Under the pieces are notes generated by a model, which did not search any database, had not been told where the DNA came from, and saw nothing but the letters and a program-made list of their open reading frames with translations. Shown here one piece after another: positions 1 to 4,696 of a stretch of DNA of 5,782 nucleotides; positions within the stretch are counted from its first letter, which is position 1, and each line of letters starts with the position of its first letter. The stretch comes from Ruminococcus flavefaciens (GTDB lineage Bacteria; Bacillota; Clostridia; Oscillospirales; Ruminococcaceae): positions 7,671 through 13,452 of the forward strand of contig DEBW01000110.1 of NCBI GenBank assembly GCA_002348905.1, given 5' to 3'. The translations under genes and the position numbers were made by a program.

Positions 1-17
1 GCTCTGAAATGGGTGAA

Positions 18-49
18 TTTTTTAGCATTTCTAAAGAAATGCTAAAAAA
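18..49. repeat. Perfect 14-bp inverted repeat, non-terminator hairpin
   Basis: Arms 18-31 and 36-49 are perfectly complementary around a 4-base loop (TAAA). The outer part of the stem is T-rich on the 5' side and A-rich on the 3' side on both strands, which is the reverse of a normal terminator, so I do not call it one. Its right arm overlaps the U-tract of the neighbouring minus-strand terminator (44-84). It may be a 3'-end stabilising hairpin, or part of the control region of a gene to the left of the window. Confidence 0.55.
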
Positions 50-84
50 GAGGGAAAAACTCTGTAAGATAGAGTTTTTCCCTT
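44..84 (-). terminator. Second (distal) rho-independent terminator after the GH26 gene
   Basis: A 12-bp perfect stem (52-63 with 71-82, extendable by A51-T83) closes a 7-base loop. Read on the minus strand, the stem ends in CCC and is followed by CTCTTTTTT (bases 51-44), a proper U-tract. The plus strand has no U-tract after the hairpin, so it acts on leftward transcription. It lies about 70 bases beyond the first terminator of the GH26 gene and may be a backup, although the stem itself is A/U-rich in its middle. Confidence 0.6.
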
Positions 85-102
85 GCAACAAATTACTTGT
101 GA

Positions 103-124
103 GTTGTTTTGCTTGCAAAACAAC
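103..124. repeat. 10-bp inverted repeat between two terminators
   Basis: Arms 103-112 (GTTGTTTTGC) and 115-124 (GCAAAACAAC) are perfect reverse complements with only two bases between them. The short centre means the real RNA loop would be four or more bases. No U-tract follows on either strand. It could be a protein-binding palindrome or a 3'-UTR hairpin of the GH26 transcript. Nothing in the sequence decides between these. Confidence 0.45.
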
Positions 125-144
125 GTGAATTCATAATTTTTTTG

Positions 145-181
145 CCGAACAAAAGGCTGCTGAACTAAATCAGCAGCCTTT
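145..181 (-). terminator. Rho-independent terminator of the GH26 gene
   Basis: A perfect 12-bp stem (152-163 with 170-181) closes a 6-base loop, with the GC-rich core GGCTGCTGA. It begins 5 bases beyond the stop codon at 186-188. On the minus strand the stem is followed by TTTTGTTC, a short interrupted U-tract. This is the expected end of the mannanase mRNA. Confidence 0.85.
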
Positions 182-185
182 AAAA

Positions 186-2537
186 TTATGCCTTTGTTGT
201 AAATTCAGGAAGTTCCTTTATAGCACCAGCATCAAGCTTCTGTATAGAAAGAGCATCCCTTGCTGTTACGCCGTCGCCAGGATCGCAGCAGTCAGCATTT
301 AAAGCGCCCTGTGTTTTAAGTTCGTACTTGTCCTTATTGCCGATAGACTGGAGAATTGCAACAGCATCAGCAACAGTTACCTTTTCATCAAGGTTTGCGT
401 CTCCGATGAGAGTTACATCGCCGACCTGCGGCTTATTTGTAGTAGTTGTAGTTGTTTCAGCAACCGGCTTGGTTGTAGTTGTAGTAGTTGCAGCCGGAGC
501 TTTAGTAGTAGTCTCAGCAGCAGCGTCAACAGTGTAAGCACCGATCTCGCAAGGCTGATCTATGCCTTTCTTCTTAGCGCTGTCCCAAACGTTAGACCAC
601 CATACCTGTACTTCACCGGAAGTTACGCCGTCAGGTACTTCTGAGATGTCGATGTCAACAACAAGCTTACCGTCAGCATCAGCGTTGCCGCTCCACTCGA
701 TGTTTACCCAGTCCTCAGGTGTAGGGCCGTTGCTGAATCCGAATGCGCCGCCGATAGAAGCAGTTGGAGCGCCGTCTATAGTAACAGTGAGAGTCTTCTT
801 AGGACCACTTGGGAGAGTTACTGCTTTTTTGAGAACTTTGAACGAAAAAGCAGCAGTAGTGGTAGTAGTAGTAACAGAAGGATCACTACTGGCTGTAGTT
901 GTAGTAACTACAGGAGCTTTTGTAGTAGTTGTAGCAGGATCAACTTCCTTGCCGTTCTTGTAGAGGTCTGCCGGAAGTTCATCGAGAGTTATGCAGTAAT
1001 CGCTGTTGTACATCTCGATAGTGTCTTCCTTTGTATTGAATATCGGATCAGAAAGGAAGTCTGTCTTTCCGCCGCCGTCGTACCATGTGCAGAAGTAGAG
1101 CCAGCCAGCCTTATCCTCTGTGAGGTCTTTTACAGTTGAGAAGCTGTCGTTTTCAGCGAGAGCAACCATTTTCTTGCTGTCGTACTTCTCCATGATTCCG
1201 TAGAAAGTAGAGGAGTAAGAGCCTGCATCGTGAACATAGGAAGCCTGCCAGTTATTCTCAGCGAGATACTTTACACAGCTGTACTTGTCGTAGCCGATGA
1301 TGTCAACGTATTCATCGCCCGGATACCAGTCAGCGGATGTATCAAAGTTGTAGCTGTTCCATTCCCAGATGAGGTTGTGGATGCCATAGTCCTCAGTGAG
1401 AGTCTTGTAAGTGAGCTTCCAGAGTTCCTTATATGTCTTAGAGCCGTTTGCACCCCACCAGAACCATGAACCTGTCTCACCGCCGCCGCCTTCAGCTTCA
1501 TGGAGAGGACGGAAGATAAGCGGAACATTTTCGTCCTGAATCTTTTTGAGGTAAGTTGCAAGCTCTTTCAGACAAGCCATATAGTACTCGTTTTCCTTAG
1601 TGCCTTCAACGAGAACATTAGCTGTATTGAAGTCTGTAGCAGTATTCTTTGTCTTGCCGCTGTCCCACTCGCATGAGTAAGTAGCTGAACCCCAGTCGAT
1701 CTTGTCGCCTACATTGTAGGAAGCGAAGTTCTTAGGTACAGTAAGGTGCCATGAAGCGGTAGCAACACCGTTTTTATTGTTTACCCAGTCAATGATACGG
1801 TCAGTAGTCTTGTCCTCACTGCCGTAGAGGATATTAGCTTCGTTGAGGAAGTCAAAACCTCTTACAGCCGGAAGCTTGCCGGTAGTCTCCTTGAGGTAGT
1901 CGAATTCCTGCTCGAAGTTTCCGCCGTGACCGGAGCTGTAGATCTCCTGCTGACCTGAGAGGATATTTTTACCGTATACGCTGTTGAGGTAAGCGAGAAG
2001 GCTCTGAGCCTCCTTAGTAGCAAGCTGGTCGCATGGAGTAGTCTGAGAAGCCTTAATATCAGGGAGAACTGCTGATTCTACGGTGAAGTAGTCGAACATA
2101 GTCCAGCCCCATGAAGAAACGATAGTGATAGTATTCTTGCCCTCAGCGAGCTTTACAGAGGACTTGATAGGCTTGTAGGTATCGCCCTCAGGGATAGAGA
2201 GTGAACCGATAGAAGCACCGTTTATCTTGAGATCCTGCTGCTTAGAGCCGCCGACGCCGTGAGCATAGATAGTAAGGTCGTACATACCGGCAGCAGCCAC
2301 ATCGAAAGACATTTCGATAGTACCGTTGTCCTTCATATAGATGATGCTTCCGCCGCTTGCATCTGCATCTGAGTCAACAGCGGTCTTGCCTGTGACCTCA
2401 GCATCCTCGAACTCGAACTTTGAAGTATCAGCAGCAACAGTTGTAAAGCTTGTTACAGCGCTTGCAGCCATGCCGTTGAGAGCCAGTGCTGCGGACATAA
2501 CAGCCGCACTTGTTTTCTTGAATAAATTTGAGTGCAT
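186..2537 (-). CDS. Secreted GH26 beta-mannanase with CBM35-like module and dockerin (cellulosomal)
   Basis: This is probably an extracellular endo-beta-1,4-mannanase docked to the cellulosome. Residues 1 to about 36 are a signal peptide (KK at 7-8, then a hydrophobic Ala/Leu stretch). Residues 40-153 resemble CBM35 (FEFEDAEVTG start, FDYFTVES end). Residues 168-515 are GH26: SWH at 262-264, acid/base Glu347 in FRPLHE, SWFWWG at 357-362, and the likely nucleophile Glu462 in VALAENDS. Residues 535-562 are a Thr-rich linker. Residues 563-672 are a beta-rich, Trp-containing module I cannot assign, possibly a carbohydrate-binding module. Residues 673-705 are a second Thr linker. Residues 706-778 are a type I-like dockerin with calcium loops 713-724 (12 residues) and 749-761 (13 residues, Cys750-Cys751). 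The ATG at 2537 is preceded by GGAGGG at 8 bases, so the start is secure. Some GH26 members cleave other beta-glucans or xylans, so mannan is the likeliest substrate but not certain. The gene has its own promoter and terminator, and no frameshift is visible. Confidence 0.93.
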   Translation of the reverse strand: MHSNLFKKTSAAVMSAALALNGMAASAVTSFTTVAADTSKFEFEDAEVTGKTAVDSDADASGGSIIYMKDNGTIEMSFDVAAAGMYDLTIYAHGVGGSKQQDLKINGASIGSLSIPEGDTYKPIKSSVKLAEGKNTITIVSSWGWTMFDYFTVESAVLPDIKASQTTPCDQLATKEAQSLLAYLNSVYGKNILSGQQEIYSSGHGGNFEQEFDYLKETTGKLPAVRGFDFLNEANILYGSEDKTTDRIIDWVNNKNGVATASWHLTVPKNFASYNVGDKIDWGSATYSCEWDSGKTKNTATDFNTANVLVEGTKENEYYMACLKELATYLKKIQDENVPLIFRPLHEAEGGGGETGSWFWWGANGSKTYKELWKLTYKTLTEDYGIHNLIWEWNSYNFDTSADWYPGDEYVDIIGYDKYSCVKYLAENNWQASYVHDAGSYSSTFYGIMEKYDSKKMVALAENDSFSTVKDLTEDKAGWLYFCTWYDGGGKTDFLSDPIFNTKEDTIEMYNSDYCITLDELPADLYKNGKEVDPATTTTKAPVVTTTTASSDPSVTTTTTTAAFSFKVLKKAVTLPSGPKKTLTVTIDGAPTASIGGAFGFSNGPTPEDWVNIEWSGNADADGKLVVDIDISEVPDGVTSGEVQVWWSNVWDSAKKKGIDQPCEIGAYTVDAAAETTTKAPAATTTTTTKPVAETTTTTTNKPQVGDVTLIGDANLDEKVTVADAVAILQSIGNKDKYELKTQGALNADCCDPGDGVTARDALSIQKLDAGAIKELPEFTTKA
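423..521 (-). repeat. Thr-rich linker-coding simple repeat before the GH26 dockerin
   Basis: This stretch is degenerate ACN codon repeats (on the plus strand GTAGTTGTA-like triplets) encoding runs of up to six Thr, separated by K-A-P or K-P. It is the flexible linker between the unassigned module and the dockerin. A shorter linker of the same kind lies at 852-935. Such triplet tracts are prone to length change between strains. Confidence 0.8.
852..935 (-). repeat. Thr-rich linker-coding simple repeat after the GH26 domain
   Basis: These bases encode residues 535-562, two or three short Thr runs broken by KAPVV and ASSDPSV. The tract separates the catalytic domain from the following unassigned module. 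The repeat is in codon multiples and keeps the frame. Confidence 0.75.
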
Positions 2538-2545
2538 TTTAATAT

Positions 2546-2551
2546 CCCTCC
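2546..2551 (-). promoter_or_regulatory. Ribosome binding site of the GH26 gene
   Basis: GGAGGG on the minus strand, 8 bases before the ATG at 2537-2535. It is a near-perfect Shine-Dalgarno sequence and fixes the start codon. Confidence 0.85.
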
Positions 2552-2580
2552 ATAATGATTTTTCCTGTGATTTTCCCGTT

Positions 2581-2604
2581 CTTAATAACCATTCTGTTAT
2601 TAAG
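2581..2604. promoter_or_regulatory. Perfect 9-bp inverted repeat at the GH26 transcription start: candidate operator or 5' mRNA hairpin
   Basis: CTTAATAAC (2581-2589) and GTTATTAAG (2596-2604) are exact reverse complements separated by 6 bases. The repeat begins about 10 bases downstream of the predicted -10 box (2614-2619), so it covers roughly +3 to +27 of the transcript. In DNA it is well placed for a repressor that blocks initiation. In RNA it would be a weak AU-rich 5' stem-loop. No regulator gene is present in the window to pair with it. Confidence 0.55.
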
Positions 2605-2613
2605 CTTACTTTA

Positions 2614-2642
2614 ATTATAGTGTATCACTTAATGAAAATCAA
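2614..2642 (-). promoter_or_regulatory. Sigma-A-type promoter of the GH26 gene
   Basis: On the minus strand, TATAAT (2619-2614) is preceded at exactly 17 bases by TTGATT (2642-2637), which matches four of six consensus -35 bases. Predicted transcription start is near 2607, giving a 5' UTR of about 70 bases that contains the inverted repeat 2581-2604 and the ribosome binding site. Other TATAAT matches further upstream (2740-2745, 2795-2800) have poor -35 partners. Confidence 0.65.
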
Positions 2643-2670
2643 GTTTTTTCCAAAATCTTTTCAAAAGCTT

Positions 2671-2776
2671 TACAAACTTTGTATGTATAAACAAATGAAC
2701 GCCTGTACTTTTTGTACAAGCGATACAACTTTAGCTTAAATTATACTTAAATTCAAACTTAAATAGAATTGTACAA
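2671..2776. promoter_or_regulatory. Cluster of short palindromes upstream of the GH26 promoter
   Basis: This AT-rich stretch contains TACAAA-C-TTTGTA (2671-2683, perfect) and two copies of the 8-bp palindrome TTGTACAA (2712-2719 and 2769-2776, start-to-start 57 bases). An imperfect relative, TACAAAGTTTACA, lies at 2806-2818. The shared core TACAAA/TTTGTA suggests binding sites for one dimeric regulator located between the divergent GH26 and small-RNA promoters. In DNA this AT-rich some such matches occur by chance, so this is a suggestion only. Apart from these, 2643-2842 shows no gene. Confidence 0.3.
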
Positions 2777-2842
2777 ATTTTGAAGAATTTTAAAATTATA
2801 ATCATTACAAAGTTTACATAAAATATATGGTTATTTTAACTA

Positions 2843-2871
2843 TTGACAAAGTTGAAAAAATATTGTATAAT
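2843..2871 (+). promoter_or_regulatory. Perfect consensus sigma-A promoter for an orphan transcript
   Basis: TTGACA (2843-2848) and TATAAT (2866-2871) are separated by exactly 17 bases on the plus strand, which is a full consensus match. Predicted start is near 2878. No open reading frame with a ribosome binding site follows before the terminator at 2989-3021, and the next gene (DUF1846) faces the other way, so the promoter serves a short transcript. Confidence 0.75.
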
Positions 2872-2877
2872 TTATAC

Positions 2878-3021
2878 ATAAAGAAGCAACAAACCAGCAC
2901 AAAATGTTGAATTATAAATAAATTATGAACAAAAGCCAGCACTCGTGGCAACCCAATAATTAAGAATTTTTCGCCTCCTAAATATGGCAAAAAGCTCCTG
3001 ATATCATATCAGGGGTTTTTT
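2878..3021 (+). ncRNA. Candidate small non-coding RNA (about 144 nt), family not recognised
   Basis: The interval starts at the predicted start of a perfect sigma-A promoter and ends at a rho-independent terminator, with no plausible coding sequence inside. Visible RNA structure is a weak 5-bp hairpin CAACA/TGTTG (2887-2891 with 2905-2909), a 4-bp hairpin GCCA/TGGC (2935-2938 with 2946-2949) with a GCACTCG loop, and the terminator stem. A 13-15-base motif occurs twice, AACAAA-CCAGCAC (2888-2900) and AACAAAAGCCAGCAC (2928-2942). CCTCCT at 2974-2979, predicted unpaired, is a perfect complement of a Shine-Dalgarno sequence and could pair with ribosome binding sites. It diverges from the GH26 gene, about 240 bases away promoter to promoter. 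I recognise no known riboswitch, 6S or other RNA family. It could instead be a leader remnant whose gene was lost. Confidence 0.45.
2989..3021 (+). terminator. Rho-independent terminator of the candidate small RNA (possibly bidirectional)
   Basis: The stem core CCTGATAT/ATATCAGG (2997-3004 with 3006-3013) extends outward through two G-U pairs and an A/T run to 2989 and 3021. The innermost pair must open to give a 3-base loop. The plus strand ends in TTTTTTGTTTGT, a good U-tract. The minus strand also reads into GCTTTTTGCC, so it may act as a second stop for leftward transcription from DUF1846. Confidence 0.7.
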
Positions 3022-3044
3022 GTTTGTATAGTTTTGAATAGCTA

Positions 3045-3071
3045 AAAAAGGGCGGAATATCCGCCCTTTTT
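3045..3071 (-). terminator. Rho-independent terminator of the DUF1846 gene (bidirectional form)
   Basis: A perfect 12-bp stem (3045-3056 with 3060-3071) with GC core GGGCGGA closes a 3-base loop. It starts one base after the stop codon at 3073-3075, and the minus strand continues as TTTTTTAGC. A-runs on one arm and T-runs on the other make it functional in both directions, which suits the convergent arrangement with the plus-strand transcript ending at 3021. Confidence 0.88.
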
Positions 3072-3072
3072 A

Positions 3073-4545
3073 TCAGTTGCTGTATTTGGGTTCGCAGGTG
3101 AGGTTTATGCCGAGGCGCTTGAAAATTCTCTCGTCAACAGGGGAGAGTATTACAGTTGAATGTACCTCGCAGCCACGGAGATTTGCTATCTGCTCCATAG
3201 CCTTTTTAGCATTTTCGTCGGTTGTTGCACATATCGAAAGTGCAAGGAGAGTTTCGTCAGTATGTATTCTTGGGTTGTTATTGCCGAGGTGGTTTACCTT
3301 TAAGTCCATGATAGGCTCGATAACGTGAGGCGACATGAGAAGTACGCTGTCATCGAGTCCGGCAAAATATTTCAGTGCATTGAGGAGAAGTCCGGATACT
3401 GCGCCGAGGAGTTCGGATGTTCTGCCTGTGAGGATAGTTCCGTCAGGGAGTTCCATTGCTGCTGCCGGAGCGCCTGTAGCTTCTTCCTTTGCGAGTGCGG
3501 CAGCTACGACCTTTCTGTCCTCAGGAGTAACATTTGCCTGCTTCATGAGGAGTTCAAGCTTCATTACCTCGTCCTCTGAGATAAGACCTTTTCTTCTGTC
3601 GCAGAGAGCTGTATAATATCTGCGGACTATCTCAGCTCTTGAAGCTTCACAGGTAACTTCATCGTCAATGATGCAGTTTCCAGCCATATTTACGCCCATA
3701 TCAGTAGGTGACTTGTAAGGTGACTGACCAAGGATATTCTCGAACATAGCGTTGAGTACAGGGAATATCTCAACATCACGGTTGTAGTTTACGGTAGTTT
3801 TGCCATAAGCTTCGAGGTGGAACGGATCAATCATATTTACGTCATTGAGGTCAGCAGTAGCAGCCTCGTAAGCGATATTTACAGGGTGACGGAGTGGGAG
3901 GTTCCATATCGGGAAAGTCTCGAACTTAGCGTATCCTGCGTTTCTGCCACGCTTATGCTCATGGTAGAGCTGAGAGAGACAGGTTGCCATTTTTCCGCTT
4001 CCAGGACCTGGAGCAGTTATTACTACAAGGCGGCGTGAAGTTTCGATATAATCGTTTTTGCCGTAACCCTCGTCGCTGATTATTGCCTGGAGGTTTGAAG
4101 GGTAGCCCTTGATAGTGTAGTGGTGGTATACCTTGATGCCGAGGGCTTCAAGTCTGCTCTGGAATGCGATAGCTGTAGGCTGGTTGTCGTATCTTGTGAG
4201 GACAACACTGCTTACATAGAGACCAATTTTAGTGAATACATTGTAAAGTCTGATAACATCAACGTCGTAGGTGATACCGAGGTCACCACGAACTTTGTTC
4301 TTTTCGATATCGTCAGAATTTATAACGATAACGATCTCAGCCTCGTCTTTGAGTTTGAGAAGCATCTGAAGCTTACTGTCCGGCTTGAAACCAGGGAGAA
4401 CTCTTGAAGCGTGGTAGTCATCGAAGAGTTTGCCGCCGAATTCGAGATAGAGCTTGTCTCCGAACTGCTCTATGCGCTGACGGATGTGTTCAGACTGCAT
4501 TTTGAGGTATTTTTGGTTATCAAAACCGATCTTACTTTCTGACAT
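3073..4545 (-). CDS. DUF1846 / UPF0371 family protein, cytoplasmic, function unknown
   Basis: A complete 490-residue protein starting MSESKIGFDNQKYLKMQSEH and ending in CEPKYSN, near the usual size of about 500 residues for this conserved family. I recognise the family by overall sequence, including the glycine-rich segment TAPGPGSGKMAT (177-188), the stretch FPIWNLPLRHPVN (211-223) and MAGNCIIDDE (287-296). The glycine-rich loop resembles a nucleotide-binding P-loop but lacks the strict spacing and has Met after the Lys, so catalysis cannot be inferred. There is no signal peptide or membrane segment. The start at 4545 is chosen because GGAGGA lies 8 bases upstream; an in-frame ATG 25 codons earlier (4620) would place the coding region across the promoter and has no ribosome binding site. 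The gene has its own promoter and terminator and sits between two cellulosomal genes without being co-transcribed with them. Family members have solved structures but no established reaction known to me. Confidence 0.88.
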   Translation of the reverse strand: MSESKIGFDNQKYLKMQSEHIRQRIEQFGDKLYLEFGGKLFDDYHASRVLPGFKPDSKLQMLLKLKDEAEIVIVINSDDIEKNKVRGDLGITYDVDVIRLYNVFTKIGLYVSSVVLTRYDNQPTAIAFQSRLEALGIKVYHHYTIKGYPSNLQAIISDEGYGKNDYIETSRRLVVITAPGPGSGKMATCLSQLYHEHKRGRNAGYAKFETFPIWNLPLRHPVNIAYEAATADLNDVNMIDPFHLEAYGKTTVNYNRDVEIFPVLNAMFENILGQSPYKSPTDMGVNMAGNCIIDDEVTCEASRAEIVRRYYTALCDRRKGLISEDEVMKLELLMKQANVTPEDRKVVAAALAKEEATGAPAAAMELPDGTILTGRTSELLGAVSGLLLNALKYFAGLDDSVLLMSPHVIEPIMDLKVNHLGNNNPRIHTDETLLALSICATTDENAKKAMEQIANLRGCEVHSTVILSPVDERIFKRLGINLTCEPKYSN

Positions 4546-4553
4546 ACTGCAAT

Positions 4554-4559
4554 TCCTCC
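4554..4559 (-). promoter_or_regulatory. Ribosome binding site deciding the DUF1846 start
   Basis: GGAGGA on the minus strand, 8 bases before the ATG at 4545-4543. It rules out the longer in-frame start at 4620. Confidence 0.85.
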
Positions 4560-4579
4560 ATAAAAACAAATACATACTT

Positions 4580-4608
4580 ATTATAAAACAAAATCCCACA
4601 AAATGCAA
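4580..4608 (-). promoter_or_regulatory. Sigma-A-type promoter of the DUF1846 gene
   Basis: On the minus strand, TATAAT (4585-4580) is preceded at 17 bases by TTGCAT (4608-4603), which matches the first three -35 bases. Predicted start near 4573 leaves a 5' UTR of about 28 bases that contains little beyond the ribosome binding site. It lies downstream of the GH48 terminator, so DUF1846 is transcribed independently. Confidence 0.6.
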
Positions 4609-4643
4609 GGGAAATATCAAATTTATATTTTATATACTCAAAC

Positions 4644-4671
4644 AAAAAGGAACGCCGGAGCGTTCCTTTTT
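4644..4671 (-). terminator. Rho-independent terminator of the GH48 gene
   Basis: A perfect 12-bp stem (4644-4655 with 4660-4671) with GC core GGAACGC closes a 4-base loop (CGGA on the plus strand). It begins 25 bases after the GH48 stop codon. T-runs follow on both strands, so it can work bidirectionally. It separates GH48 from DUF1846. Confidence 0.88.
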
Positions 4672-4696
4672 TCGTATGAGCAAAAATTATATCAAA

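Noticed and set aside
423..935. CRISPR or satellite repeat in the GTAGTTGTA-rich stretches
   Set aside because: These are in-frame Thr codons of two protein linkers, with no spacer-repeat periodicity.
562..963. Plus-strand open frame of 133 codons inside the GH26 gene
   Set aside because: Antisense to linker and module coding sequence. Its Val-rich runs are the mirror of the Thr codon repeats, and there is no ribosome binding site or promoter.
2341..2739. Plus-strand 132-codon frame running from the GH26 signal-peptide region into the intergenic gap
   Set aside because: Mostly antisense to GH26. It has no ribosome binding site and crosses the GH26 promoter.
2925..2963. 12-codon reading frame (MNKSQHSWQPNN) within the candidate small RNA
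   Set aside because: No Shine-Dalgarno sequence precedes the ATG and no gene follows that it could control, so a leader peptide is not supported.
2971..2980. AGGAGG on the minus strand as a ribosome binding site of a hidden small gene
   Set aside because: No ATG, GTG or TTG start lies at a usable distance; the nearest TTG is about 22 bases away.
3073..4620. Longer DUF1846 start with a hydrophobic N-terminal extension
   Set aside because: The extra 25 codons cover the TATAAT and -35 boxes and the real ribosome binding site, and DUF1846 proteins are not known to carry such an extension.
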